The notes under the pieces were generated by a model. That model searched no databases, was not told the origin of the DNA, and was given only the letters and a program-made list of their open reading frames with translations. This document shows, one piece after another, positions 23,010 through 32,198 of a stretch of DNA of 37,051 nt (position 1 is the first letter of the stretch; every line of letters starts with the position of its first letter). Position numbers and translations under genes: made by a program. Origin of the DNA: JAYSFC01 sp041913505 (GTDB lineage: Bacteria > Pseudomonadota > Gammaproteobacteria > Burkholderiales > Burkholderiaceae_C); assembly GCA_041913505.1 (NCBI GenBank), contig JAYSFC010000020.1, forward strand, positions 1 through 37,051, written 5' to 3'.

Positions 23010-24794
23010 ATGACCAACCCTCGTCCCGCCCCCCGCTCCCTGAGCGGCCTGCTGCCCTTCGTGCGCCCCTACCGCGCGCGCATCGCCTGGGCCCTGGTGT
23101 TTCTCGTGCTGGCCGCGCTGGCCACGCTGGCTTTTCCGCTGGCCCTGCGCCAGCTCATTGATGCGGGCCTCGTGCAGCCGGAGCCAGGCGCCCAGGCGCT
23201 GGCGCTGCGCCAGCATTTCGGGTTGCTGTTCGCCGCGGCCGTGGCGCTGGGCCTGTTCTCCGCCGCACGCTACTACATGGTGAGCTGGCTGGGGGAACGC
23301 GTGACGGCTGATCTGCGCACGGCCGTGTATGCGCATGTGCTGGAGCAAAGCCCCGAGTTCTTCGAAACCACGCAGACGGGTGAGGTGCTCTCACGCCTGA
23401 CCACGGACACCACGCTGGTGCAGACCGTGGTTGGTTCCTCGCTGTCCATGGGGCTGCGCAACGCCTTCATGGGCGTGGGGGCGCTGGCCATGCTCGTATG
23501 GACCAACCCCTACGTGATGTCCGTCGTTCTGCTCGTGCTGGTGGTCGTGGTGCTGCCCAGCATGTGGATCGGCCGGCGCGTACGCCGACTCTCGCGCGAC
23601 AGCCAGGACCGCGTCGCCGACAGCAGCGCCATGGCGGGCGAGGTACTCAATGCCGTCACCGTGGTGCAGAGCTATACGGCCGAGGCGCGCGAGGCGGGGC
23701 GCTTTCGCGCGGCCACCGAGCGTGCCTTCCAGGCCGCCGTGCGGCGCACCAGCACGCGCGCAGTGCTCGTGGCGTTCATCATCATCGGCAACGCGGCGCT
23801 GCTGCTGTGGGGGCTGTACCGGGGCACCCAGGCCGTACAGGCGGGCCAGATGAGCGCGGGGCACCTGGGGCAGACCGTGGTCTACGTGATGCTGCTGGCG
23901 GGTGCCGTGGCCGTGCTCGGCGAGGTGTATGGCGACCTGCTGCGGGCCGCGGGGGCCACCGAGCGGCTCATGGAGCTGCTATCGCGCCACTCCGTCGTGG
24001 CCGACCCTGCCACGCCCCAGCCCCTGCCCACCACGGGCCAGGGGCTGTCCGTCGCGATGGAGGACGTGCAATTCCACTACCCCTCGCGCCCGGCCCATGC
24101 GGCCCTGCGCGACTTCACGCTGCACCTGCGCCCTGGCGAGACCGTGGCCCTGGTGGGCGCCAGCGGCGCGGGCAAGAGCACGGTGTTCCAGCTGCTGCAG
24201 CGTTTTTATGACGTGGGGAACGGCGCGGGCCGGATTGCGCTCAACGGCGTAGACATCCGCGCACTGGCGCTCGCGGACCTGCGGCAGCACATCGGCATCG
24301 TTCCGCAGGACGCCGTGGTCTTTTCGGCCTCGGCGCTCGAGAACATCCGCTATGGCCGCCCCGACGCCAGCGACGAGGCAGTGCGCGAGGCCGCGCGACA
24401 AGCCTTCGCGCACGATTTCATCACGGCCTTGCCCGAGGGCTACGACACCTTCCTGGGCGAGCGCGGCGTGCGCCTGTCGGGCGGGCAGCGCCAGCGCATC
24501 GCCATCGCGCGGGCCATGCTCAAGGACCCGCCGCTGCTGCTGCTCGACGAAGCAACGAGCGCATTGGACGCACAGAGCGAGCGCGTGGTGCAGGCTGCAC
24601 TGGACTCGGCCATGCAACGCCACACAGGCCGACGCACCACCCTGGTCATCGCGCACCGGCTCGCGACGGTGCAGAATGCCGACCGCATCGTGGTGATGGA
24701 GCAAGGGCGCATCGTGGAGCAGGGAACGCACAGCGAACTACTCGCGCTGCAAGGCACCTACGCTCGGTTGGCTGCGCTGCAGTTCACGGCCTGA
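23010..24794 (+). CDS. Half-size ABC exporter, membrane and ATPase domains fused (MsbA-like)
   Basis: A 594-residue type IV ABC exporter subunit expected to act as a homodimer in the inner membrane. Six membrane segments occupy about 1-310, with FFETTQTGEVLSRLTTDTTLVQ as the coupling region. The nucleotide-binding domain has Walker A GASGAGKS (383-390), signature LSGGQRQRIAIARAML (from 489), Walker B LLLLDEATSALD and H loop IAHRLAT. The family includes lipid A flippases and many drug or lipid exporters; MsbA itself is usually accompanied by lpxK, which is not here, so the substrate is open. It stands alone, divergent from livG and convergent with the DUF1178 gene 12 bp away. Confidence 0.92.
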   Translation: MTNPRPAPRSLSGLLPFVRPYRARIAWALVFLVLAALATLAFPLALRQLIDAGLVQPEPGAQALALRQHFGLLFAAAVALGLFSAARYYMVSWLGERVTADLRTAVYAHVLEQSPEFFETTQTGEVLSRLTTDTTLVQTVVGSSLSMGLRNAFMGVGALAMLVWTNPYVMSVVLLVLVVVVLPSMWIGRRVRRLSRDSQDRVADSSAMAGEVLNAVTVVQSYTAEAREAGRFRAATERAFQAAVRRTSTRAVLVAFIIIGNAALLLWGLYRGTQAVQAGQMSAGHLGQTVVYVMLLAGAVAVLGEVYGDLLRAAGATERLMELLSRHSVVADPATPQPLPTTGQGLSVAMEDVQFHYPSRPAHAALRDFTLHLRPGETVALVGASGAGKSTVFQLLQRFYDVGNGAGRIALNGVDIRALALADLRQHIGIVPQDAVVFSASALENIRYGRPDASDEAVREAARQAFAHDFITALPEGYDTFLGERGVRLSGGQRQRIAIARAMLKDPPLLLLDEATSALDAQSERVVQAALDSAMQRHTGRRTTLVIAHRLATVQNADRIVVMEQGRIVEQGTHSELLALQGTYARLAALQFTA

Positions 24795-24806
24795 GCACAT
24801 GCGCCC

Positions 24807-25247
24807 TTACTGCAGGGTTTCCTTCGCGGCCTCGGGCAACGGCAAGGGAAGCACGGCAATGCCCTCATCCAGCAGTTGCATCGTTTCCTGGATGCTGGAC
24901 TGGCCCCGAATCGCGCGCTCCTCGGTTTCGCCGTAATGCATGCGACGGGCCTCCTGGGCAAAGCGTGTGCCCACGTCCTCGGTCTCGGCCATGACCTTGC
25001 GCGCGAGCCGCAGCCAGGCGGCTTGAGCGGCCTGCTGCACAGGCGATGGAATGCCGGCGGAGGGAGAAGCCGGAGCCTTGGCCCTCAGATTCAGGCGCGG
25101 CGCACTCAGGCCCTTGCGCACCTCGGCGCTACCGCACAAAGGACATTGCAGCAGGGCCCGTTGCAACTGGCTCTGGAAATCATCTTCGCTCACAAACCAA
25201 CCCTCGAAGGCGTGGCCCTCGGCACAGTGCAGATCCAGCACCTTCAC
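24807..25247 (-). CDS. DUF1178 family protein
   Basis: A 146-residue cytoplasmic protein with an N-terminal zinc-ribbon-like pattern: C8 and H12 in LHCAEGHAF and CPLCGS at 35-40. The segment GHAFEGWFVSEDDFQSQ and the later EARRMHYGETEERAIRGQ are the recognised DUF1178 signatures, and ALLDEGI-type residues near the end match as well. Function unknown. In Burkholderiales this gene often follows the complex I operon, as here (34 bp after the DUF2818 gene). It is the last gene of the minus-strand run and no terminator is apparent in the 12 bp before the convergent exporter gene. Confidence 0.88.
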   Translation of the reverse strand: MKVLDLHCAEGHAFEGWFVSEDDFQSQLQRALLQCPLCGSAEVRKGLSAPRLNLRAKAPASPSAGIPSPVQQAAQAAWLRLARKVMAETEDVGTRFAQEARRMHYGETEERAIRGQSSIQETMQLLDEGIAVLPLPLPEAAKETLQ

Positions 25248-25281
25248 GGCGTTGCTCCCTCACGCTGCGCGAACGAGCGGC

Positions 25282-25587
25282 TCAACGGTGGCGATGCACC
25301 AGGTACCGGTACACGAAGCCCGGGAACGCCAGGGTGGCGAACAGCGTGGCAGTCACCGCATAGAACTCCCAGCCTTGGGGAGCGATCTGGCCGGCACGGC
25401 GCTCCAACAGCAGAGCGAGGCCGCCGACGAGGAGATAGAACACCACCATCTCCCCCAGGCGGGCTGCCAGCGGTTTGCGTGGCCGCGCCAGGGGCCCCAC
25501 CACCAGCCAACGCTGGTTGACGAAAGGCAGATTGGCCGCCACCAGGGCAGCCAGGATCACAAGCCAGATGGAAGCCGTCTGGGACAT
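25282..25587 (-). CDS. DUF2818 family membrane protein
   Basis: A 101-residue small membrane protein. Three hydrophobic stretches are visible: ASIWLVILAALVAANLPF (N-terminus), MVVFYLLVGGLALLLE and FYAVTATLFATLAFPGFVY near the C-terminus, which ends in the basic RYLVHRHR. The pattern NLPFVNQRWLVVGP followed by RLGEMVVFYLLVGGLALLLERRAGQ belongs to DUF2818, which I recall mostly from directly downstream of nuoN in betaproteobacteria. It begins ten bases after the nuoN stop, so it is cotranscribed with complex I. An assembly or accessory role there is a reasonable guess but not shown. Confidence 0.85.
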   Translation of the reverse strand: MSQTASIWLVILAALVAANLPFVNQRWLVVGPLARPRKPLAARLGEMVVFYLLVGGLALLLERRAGQIAPQGWEFYAVTATLFATLAFPGFVYRYLVHRHR

Positions 25588-25597
25588 GCAGGGCGCG

Positions 25598-27091
25598 TCA
25601 GGATGCGAGCGCTCGCACGATCGCGTCGGCGCACAGCGTCATCAGGCCGCCGGGCAGCAGACCCAACACCAGCACCAGCGCACCGTTGATGGTGAGCACC
25701 ACGCGGACGTCGAGCGGAGCCGACACACTGGTGGCCGTGAGCGGCGCATCGAAGTACATGACCTTCACGACGCGCAGGTAGTAGAACGCGCCGATCAGCG
25801 ACATGATCACGGCAAACACGGCCAGCGCGATATGCAGCCCCTGGCCCGAGGCCACGAGCGCCTGCAGCACCGACAGCTTGGCGTAGAAGCCCACCAGCGG
25901 CGGAATACCGGCCATCGAGAACAGGCACACGGCCATCACGCCGGCGTAGAGCGGGCTGCGCTGGTTCAGGCCTGCGAGGTCGGAGATCTCCTCGCTCTCG
26001 AAGCCCTCGCGCGCCAACAGCAGGATCACGCCGAACGCGGCCAGCGTGGTCAGCACATAGGTCACCACATAGAACATCGACGAGCTGTAGGCATTCTCCA
26101 CAGCCGTGGCGTCTACGTTGCCATTGACCACGCCCGACATCAAGCCCAGCAGCACGAAGCCCATTTGCGAAATGGTCGAGTAAGCCAGCATGCGCTTGAG
26201 GTTGGTCTGCATCACGCCGGCGATGTTGCCGATGAGCAGCGAGCCGATGGCGAGCACGGCCAGCATCTGCTGCCAATCGATCGCCAGCGGCAACAGGCCA
26301 TCCACGAGCAGGCGTATGGCAATGGCGAAAGCCGCAAGTTTGGGCGCGCCGCCGATGATCAGCGTGACAGCCGTGGGGGCACCCTGGTACACATCGGGCA
26401 CCCACATGTGGAATGGCACCACACCGAGCTTGAACGCAAGGCCGGCAACGATGAACACAAGGCCGAACACGAGCACCTGGTGGCGGATCTGGCCGGCATT
26501 GATGGCCTTGAACACTTGGCCGATGTCGAGCGAGCCCGTGGCGCCGTACATCATCGACATGCCATACAGCAGGAAGCCGCTGGCCATGGCGCCGAGCACG
26601 AAGTACTTCATGGCGGCTTCGGTGGAAGTGGCATGGTCGCGGCGCAGGGCGACGAGCGCATAGCTCGAGAGCGTGAGCAGTTCCAGGCCCAGGTAGATCA
26701 CGAGGAAGTTGTTGCCCGAGATCATCACGAACATGCCGAGCAGCGCGAAGATCGACAGCGTGAACAGTTCGCCACCACGCAGCATGTCGCGGTCGCCAGC
26801 GTAGGGACGGCCATAGACCAGCGTAACCATCATGGCGACGGTGGCGAAGCACTTGAGCCAGTTGCCCATGGCATCGGAGACGACCATGTTGCCCCAGCCA
26901 TAGAAGGTGTTGCCACTGCTTGCATACAGCGCCTGCAGCGCGGCCACCACGGCCAGCGTGAGCAGGGTCAGCACATAGGTGCCCGTGCGGCGCGCGCTGG
27001 TCACACCGAGGTCGACCAGGGCGATCACGCAGCCCATGACCAGAAGCACGATCTCGGGGTAGACCGCCAGCCAGCTGATGTTGTCAATCAT
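25598..27091 (-). CDS. nuoN: NADH-quinone oxidoreductase subunit N
   Basis: A 497-residue antiporter-like membrane subunit of complex I, one of the three proton-pumping modules. About 14 hydrophobic segments are seen; the central region carries AFKLGVVPFHMWVPDVYQGAP with the conserved Lys and the quasi-symmetric proton channel, and NLKRMLAYSTISQMGFVLLG with the second conserved Lys. The length fits the family. It lies 24 bp after nuoM and ten bp before the DUF2818 gene. Confidence 0.96.
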   Translation of the reverse strand: MIDNISWLAVYPEIVLLVMGCVIALVDLGVTSARRTGTYVLTLLTLAVVAALQALYASSGNTFYGWGNMVVSDAMGNWLKCFATVAMMVTLVYGRPYAGDRDMLRGGELFTLSIFALLGMFVMISGNNFLVIYLGLELLTLSSYALVALRRDHATSTEAAMKYFVLGAMASGFLLYGMSMMYGATGSLDIGQVFKAINAGQIRHQVLVFGLVFIVAGLAFKLGVVPFHMWVPDVYQGAPTAVTLIIGGAPKLAAFAIAIRLLVDGLLPLAIDWQQMLAVLAIGSLLIGNIAGVMQTNLKRMLAYSTISQMGFVLLGLMSGVVNGNVDATAVENAYSSSMFYVVTYVLTTLAAFGVILLLAREGFESEEISDLAGLNQRSPLYAGVMAVCLFSMAGIPPLVGFYAKLSVLQALVASGQGLHIALAVFAVIMSLIGAFYYLRVVKVMYFDAPLTATSVSAPLDVRVVLTINGALVLVLGLLPGGLMTLCADAIVRALAS

Positions 27092-27115
27092 CTCGAATCT
27101 CTCAGTTCAGTCTGG

Positions 27116-28591
27116 TCAGTTGAGCTTGGACAGGGCTACGTGCTTGAGCAGCTCGGCCACGGAGGTGTCCATCACGTCAGTGAAAGGCTTGGGGTAGATG
27201 CCCATGTACAGCACAGCGATGGCCAGCAGCGCCAGGACCAGGAATTCGCGCGCGTTGATGTCTGTCAGTTCGCGCACATGGTCATTGGCCACCGCGCCCA
27301 GGTAGACCCGCTTGTACATCCAGAGGGTGTAGCTCGCGCCCAGGATCAGCGCCAAGGCGGCACCCAGGCCAGTCCAGAAGTTGAACTTGACGGCTGCGAT
27401 GATGACCATCCACTCGCCCACGAAGCCCGCGGTGGCCGGGAGGCCGCAGTTGGCCATGGCGAACAGCAACGCGAAGGCCGCGAACTTGGGCATGGTATTG
27501 ACCACACCACCATAGGCTGCAATCTCGCGGGAATGCACGCGGTCGTACAGTACGCCGATGCACAAGAACATGGCGCCCGAAACAAAGCCGTGCGCGATCA
27601 TCTGCACCAGGCCACCCGACACGCCAAGGTCGTTGAAAATGAAGAAACCCAACGTCACGAAGCCCATGTGCGCCACGGACGAGTAGGCCACGAGTTTCTT
27701 CATGTCCTTCTGCACCATGGCCACGAGGCCCACGTAGATCACGGCGATCAGCGACAGCCCAATGATGAGCCAAGCCCACTCATGCGCCGCATCGGGGGCG
27801 ATGGGTATGGAAAAACGCAGAAAACCGTAGGCGCCCAACTTCAACATGATGGCGGCAAGCACGGCGGAACCACCCGTAGGCGCCTCGACGTGCACATCGG
27901 GCAGCCAGGTATGGACTGGCCACATCGGCACCTTCACCGCGAAAGCAGCAAAGAAGGCGAAGAACAACAGCGTCTGCGCGGTACGCGAGAGCGGTAGCTG
28001 GTGCCAGGTCAGGATGTCGAAACTGCCATTCGACTGGTTGTACAGGTAGATGATCGCGATCAGCGTCAGCAACGAACCCAGCAGCGTATAGAGAAAGAAC
28101 TTGAACGCCGCGTAGATCTTGTTGGGGCCACCCCAGATGCCGATGATCAGGTACATCGGGATCAGCGTGGCTTCGAAGAACACGTAGAACAGCAGGCCGT
28201 CGAGCGCGCAGAACACGCCGATCATCAGGCCCGACAAGATCAGGAATGCGCCCATGTACTGGTTCACGCGTTCGGTGATCGACTCCCACGAGGCGATCAC
28301 GACGATCACCGTAATGAAGGCCGTCAGCGGCACGAACCAGAACGAGATGCCGTCCACACCCAGGTGGTAGTGGACGTTGAAACGCTCGATCCAGGGCGCC
28401 TTCTCGACGAACTGCATCGCCGCAGTACCGAGCTTGAAACCCTCGTAGAGCGGAATAGTGACCAGGAAACCGGCGATGGCACCGATCAGGGCCAACCAGC
28501 GCACTGCCCGGACCTGCTCGTCACGCCCCAGGGCCAGCAGCAGAGCGCCGAACGCGATCGGCGTCCAAATGGCAAGACTCAACAAACCCAT
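27116..28591 (-). CDS. nuoM: NADH-quinone oxidoreductase subunit M
   Basis: A 491-residue antiporter-like subunit of complex I with about 14 membrane segments. NuoM hallmarks are the N-terminal HLGVDGISFWFVPLTAF, the catalytic Glu region ATLIPMYLIIGIWGG, KVPMWPVHTWLPDVHVEAPT and QKDMKKLVAYSSVAHMGF with the pumping lysines. The gene starts 13 bases after the nuoL stop and ends 24 bases before nuoN. There is no sign of truncation or unusual composition. Confidence 0.96.
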   Translation of the reverse strand: MGLLSLAIWTPIAFGALLLALGRDEQVRAVRWLALIGAIAGFLVTIPLYEGFKLGTAAMQFVEKAPWIERFNVHYHLGVDGISFWFVPLTAFITVIVVIASWESITERVNQYMGAFLILSGLMIGVFCALDGLLFYVFFEATLIPMYLIIGIWGGPNKIYAAFKFFLYTLLGSLLTLIAIIYLYNQSNGSFDILTWHQLPLSRTAQTLLFFAFFAAFAVKVPMWPVHTWLPDVHVEAPTGGSAVLAAIMLKLGAYGFLRFSIPIAPDAAHEWAWLIIGLSLIAVIYVGLVAMVQKDMKKLVAYSSVAHMGFVTLGFFIFNDLGVSGGLVQMIAHGFVSGAMFLCIGVLYDRVHSREIAAYGGVVNTMPKFAAFALLFAMANCGLPATAGFVGEWMVIIAAVKFNFWTGLGAALALILGASYTLWMYKRVYLGAVANDHVRELTDINAREFLVLALLAIAVLYMGIYPKPFTDVMDTSVAELLKHVALSKLN

Positions 28592-28604
28592 TTTTATAGT
28601 TCTC

Positions 28605-30641
28605 CTACTTGTTGAGCCACACGAAGTACGTCATGAGCCCAAAAACGCCCAAGATCATGACCAGCGCGTAATGGTAGAGATAGCCCGTCTGCACCCAGCG
28701 CACGATGCCAGCGAACCATCCGACGAGCTTCCACGAACCGTTGACCACCGCACCATCGATCACAGCCTGGTCGCCGCCCTTCCAGAGGCCGACACCCAGG
28801 GCGCGCGCGCCGCGCGCGATGATGTTCTCGTTGATCCAGTCGAGGTAGTACTTGTTTTCAAGTAGCGTGTAGATGGGCTGCACGGCACGCTTGATCGCTG
28901 CGGGCAGCGCCGGGTTGACCATGTACATGTAGTAGGCCGCCACCACGCCCGCCAGTGCCAGCCAGAACGGCGCGGCCTGCAGACCATGCAGCGCCATGGC
29001 CACGGGGCCGTGGAAGGCCTCCGCCAGTTCGGCCATGCCTGGGTGTTTGGCGGCGTCGACGAAGATCACGTCCTTGAAGAAGTCGCCGAACAGCATGGGC
29101 TGGATGAACATGAAGCCCACGACCACCGAGGGGATGGCCAGCAGCACCAGGGGCACAGTCACTACCCAGGGAGACTCATGCGGCGTCGAGTGGTCGTCGT
29201 GGTGATGGTGCGGGTCGGGCTCCTCGTCGCTGGCATGGTGGTGCGCATCCGGGTTCTGGTCATAGCGCTCCTTGCCGTGGAACACCAGGAAGTACATACG
29301 GAACGAATAGAACGCCGTGATGAACACACCAGCGAGCACCGCGAAGTGGGCGAAGCCCGCCGCCGGCAGATGGCTCTCGTGAACGGCCTCGATGATGCTG
29401 TCCTTAGAGTAAAAGCCCGAGAACAGCGGAGTACCGATCAGCGCCAGCGAACCCAGCAGCGAGGTGATCCAGGTGATGGGCATGTACTTGCGCACACCGC
29501 CCATCCAGCGGATGTCCTGGTTGTGGTGCATGCCCATGATGACCGAGCCGGCACCGAGGAACAGCAGCGCCTTGAAGAAGGCGTGCGTCATCAGGTGGAA
29601 CACGGCGACCGAATAGGCCGAGGCCCCCAGCGCCACCGTCATGTAGCCGAGCTGCGACAGCGTGGAATAAGCCACCACGCGCTTGATGTCGTTCTGGATG
29701 ATGCCCAGGAAGCCCATGAACAGGGCCGTGATAGCACCAATGATGAGGATGAAGTTCAGCGCCGTATCGGACAACTCGAACAGCGGCGACATGCGCGACA
29801 CCATGAAAATGCCAGCTGTCACCATGGTGGCAGCGTGGATCAGTGCAGAGATCGGGGTCGGGCCTTCCATCGAATCGGGCAGCCACACATGCAGTGGGAA
29901 CTGAGCCGACTTGCCCATGGCACCGATGAACAGGCAGATGCAGATCACGGTGATGAGCATCCAGTCGGTGCCCGGGAAGCCCAGGCTGCCGAGTTCGGAC
30001 GACTTGGCGAAAATCTCGCCGTAGTTCATCGTGCCCGTATAGGCCGCGATCAGGCCGATACCCAGGATAAAGCCGAAGTCGCCCACGCGGTTGACCAGGA
30101 AGGCCTTCATATTGGCGAAGATGGCCGTCGGCTTGTTGAACCAGAAGCCGATCAGCAGGTACGACACCAAGCCTACGGCCTCCCAGCCGAAGAACAACTG
30201 CAGCAGGTTGTTGCTCATGACCAGCATGAGCATCGAGAACGTGAACAGTGAGATGTAGGCGAAGAAGCGGTTGTAGCCGTCATCCTCCTCCATGTAGCCG
30301 ATGGTGTAGATATGCACCATAAGCGACACAAAGGTCACCACCACCATCATCATGGCTGTGAGACTGTCCACCAGGAAGCCCACTTCCATCTTGAGGCCGC
30401 CCACGACCATCCAGGTATAGATCGTTTCGTTGAAACGCGCGCCATCGAGCGCAACACTCTGGAGCGTGAGCGCCGACAACACGAACGCGACAAACACACC
30501 CAGGATGGTCAGGGTATGGGACAGTCGGCGGCCGATCCAGTTGCCGCCAAAGGCCGTACCAAAAATACCGGCCAGCAGGGAGCCCCCCAGCGGGGCCAGG
30601 GGCACCGCCAGCAGTGTCGAAGCAGAAAGGGTTTGACTCAT
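28605..30641 (-). CDS. nuoL: NADH-quinone oxidoreductase subunit L, with a His-rich loop
   Basis: A 678-residue antiporter-like subunit, the most distal pump module and carrier of the long lateral amphipathic helix at its C-terminal end. It shows VDSLTAMMMVVVTFVSLMVHIY, FFGWEAVGLVSYLLIGFW, QFPLHVWLPDSMEGPTPISA and QNDIKRVVAYSTLSQLGYM, all diagnostic. About residues 458-490, between two membrane segments, lies a strikingly charged loop rich in His, Asp and Glu (DPHHHHDDHS and neighbours), where E. coli NuoL is shorter. It is likely cytoplasmic or periplasmic surface and may bind metal. It starts 28 bases after nuoK. Confidence 0.96.
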   Translation of the reverse strand: MSQTLSASTLLAVPLAPLGGSLLAGIFGTAFGGNWIGRRLSHTLTILGVFVAFVLSALTLQSVALDGARFNETIYTWMVVGGLKMEVGFLVDSLTAMMMVVVTFVSLMVHIYTIGYMEEDDGYNRFFAYISLFTFSMLMLVMSNNLLQLFFGWEAVGLVSYLLIGFWFNKPTAIFANMKAFLVNRVGDFGFILGIGLIAAYTGTMNYGEIFAKSSELGSLGFPGTDWMLITVICICLFIGAMGKSAQFPLHVWLPDSMEGPTPISALIHAATMVTAGIFMVSRMSPLFELSDTALNFILIIGAITALFMGFLGIIQNDIKRVVAYSTLSQLGYMTVALGASAYSVAVFHLMTHAFFKALLFLGAGSVIMGMHHNQDIRWMGGVRKYMPITWITSLLGSLALIGTPLFSGFYSKDSIIEAVHESHLPAAGFAHFAVLAGVFITAFYSFRMYFLVFHGKERYDQNPDAHHHASDEEPDPHHHHDDHSTPHESPWVVTVPLVLLAIPSVVVGFMFIQPMLFGDFFKDVIFVDAAKHPGMAELAEAFHGPVAMALHGLQAAPFWLALAGVVAAYYMYMVNPALPAAIKRAVQPIYTLLENKYYLDWINENIIARGARALGVGLWKGGDQAVIDGAVVNGSWKLVGWFAGIVRWVQTGYLYHYALVMILGVFGLMTYFVWLNK

Positions 30642-30669
30642 TTCTTCAGAACCTTGCAGTGACCGGGAC

Positions 30670-30978
30670 TCAACCCTTGAGGGTGTTGAGATCTTCCGCG
30701 TTGATGCTGGACTTGTTGCGGAACAGCAGCACCAGGATGGCCAAGCCGATGGCCGATTCGGCCGCAGCCACCGTCAGGATGAAGAACACGAAGACCTGCC
30801 CGTGCATATCACCCAGGTAGTGCGAGAACGCGACAAAGTTCATGTTCACGGCCAGAAGCATCAGTTCGATGGCCATGAGCAGCACGATCAGGTTCTTGCG
30901 GTTCAGGAAAATACCGATGACGGCCAGCGCGAACAGCATCGCGCCCAGCGTCAGAAAATGGCCCAGGGTCAGCGTCAT
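30670..30978 (-). CDS. nuoK: NADH-quinone oxidoreductase subunit K
   Basis: A 102-residue membrane subunit with three membrane helices (MrpC-like), forming part of the proton path between the quinone site and the antiporter modules. The two conserved buried glutamates are present at E38 (LMAIELMLLAVN) and E74 (VAAAESAIGLA). The C-terminal FRNKSSINAEDLNTLKG is typical. Its ATG overlaps the nuoJ stop by four bases, indicating translational coupling. Confidence 0.96.
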   Translation of the reverse strand: MTLTLGHFLTLGAMLFALAVIGIFLNRKNLIVLLMAIELMLLAVNMNFVAFSHYLGDMHGQVFVFFILTVAAAESAIGLAILVLLFRNKSSINAEDLNTLKG

Positions 30979-31643
30979 GCCTTTTTCTCCTCTGCGACTG
31001 CCGAAACCGCCACCTCAGGTTCGGCCTTGCGGGTTACGGCCAGCTTGACCATCTCCACGCGCTCCTGGGCACGCACACGGATCTGCTCGGCCGGATTGAT
31101 GGCCTTGCTGTCCTTGCGCTTGCGCAGCGTAAGGGCGATGGCGGTCACCATGGCCACCAGCAGGATCACGGCAGCGATCTCGATGGGGTACAGGTATTCC
31201 GTATAGAGCAGCTTGCCCAGGACCTTGGTGTTGGAATAAGGCGCCACCTTGCCGGCAGCGTCCACCAAGGCAGCAACCGCCTTGGGCTCTTCCATGCCAC
31301 GGAAGCCCCCCATGAGCACAAGCGCCATCTCAAACGCCACGACGGCACCCACGAAGGCAGCCAGCGGAAAGTGCTTCCAGAACCCCTGCCGCAGCGCATC
31401 GATGCGGATGTCCAGCATCATCACCACGAACAGGAACAGCACCATCACCGCGCCCAGATAGACGAGCACCAGCGTAATGGCGAGGAATTCCGCCTTGAGC
31501 AACAGCCACACGGCCGCAGCCTGGGAGAAGGCCAGAATCAGGAAGAGCACCGCATGCACAGGGTTACGTGCGGTGATGACCCGGAAGGCTGCGAAAAGCA
31601 GCACAACCGAGAACAGATAGAAGAAACCAGTTTTGGCGTCCAT
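30975..31643 (-). CDS. nuoJ: NADH-quinone oxidoreductase subunit J
   Basis: A 222-residue membrane subunit with five hydrophobic segments. The conserved AITLVLVYLGAVMVLFLFVVMM holds the pi-bulge helix that takes part in redox-linked conformational change. After the last membrane segment (VILLVAMVTAIALTLR) comes a charged tail of about 45 residues, longer than in E. coli but common in this group. nuoK overlaps its end; nuoI lies 33 bp upstream. Confidence 0.95.
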   Translation of the reverse strand: MDAKTGFFYLFSVVLLFAAFRVITARNPVHAVLFLILAFSQAAAVWLLLKAEFLAITLVLVYLGAVMVLFLFVVMMLDIRIDALRQGFWKHFPLAAFVGAVVAFEMALVLMGGFRGMEEPKAVAALVDAAGKVAPYSNTKVLGKLLYTEYLYPIEIAAVILLVAMVTAIALTLRKRKDSKAINPAEQIRVRAQERVEMVKLAVTRKAEPEVAVSAVAEEKKA

Positions 31644-31676
31644 GAATCGATACTTCGTGTGGGTTCAGGAGCCGCC

Positions 31677-32186
31677 TCAGCGGTACTTGGCGTCAGCAGC
31701 CTTGGCTGCGGCGATCTCGGCTTCGTAGCGGTCCCCCACGGCCAGGAGCATGTCCTTGGTGAAGTACAAATCGCCACGCTTTTCGCCGTGGTATTCGAAG
31801 ATGTGCGTCTCGACGATCGAATCGACCGGGCAGCTTTCTTCGCAGAAGCCGCAGAAGATGCACTTGGTCAGGTCGATGTCGTAGCGCGTGGTACGGCGCG
31901 AACCGTCATCGCGCACATCCGACTCGATGGTGATGGCCATGGCCGGGCACACGGCCTCGCAAAGCTTGCAAGCGATGCAGCGCTCTTCGCCGTTCTCATA
32001 GCGGCGCAACGCATGCAGGCCACGGAAACGCGGGGACAGCGGCGTCTTTTCCTCGGGGAACTGCACGGTGACCTTGCGCGCGAAAGCATAGCGACCCGTC
32101 AGGGCCATGCCCTTGGCGAGCTCCCACAGCATGAAGCTCTTGAAAAAATCCTTGATCGAAAAGGATGGTGCAGCAACAGCAGCCAT
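31677..32186 (-). CDS. nuoI: NADH-quinone oxidoreductase subunit I
   Basis: A 169-residue ferredoxin-type subunit carrying the iron-sulfur clusters N6a and N6b, in the peripheral arm near the quinone. Two 4Fe-4S motifs are complete: C70, C73, C76 and C80 (CIACKLCEAVCP) and C109, C112, C115 and C119 (CIFCGFCEESCP). An N-terminal amphipathic helix (SIKDFFKSFMLWELAKG) anchors it to the membrane arm. The gene follows nuoH by 12 bp. Confidence 0.96.
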   Translation of the reverse strand: MAAVAAPSFSIKDFFKSFMLWELAKGMALTGRYAFARKVTVQFPEEKTPLSPRFRGLHALRRYENGEERCIACKLCEAVCPAMAITIESDVRDDGSRRTTRYDIDLTKCIFCGFCEESCPVDSIVETHIFEYHGEKRGDLYFTKDMLLAVGDRYEAEIAAAKAADAKYR

Positions 32187-32198
32187 TCGGTTCCCCGC

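Noticed and set aside
25475..27997. An 840-codon open frame on the plus strand opposite DUF2818, nuoN and nuoM.
   Set aside because: It is antisense to well-conserved complex I genes; its His/Gln/Arg-rich product has no domain character. Long empty antisense frames are expected in GC-rich DNA.
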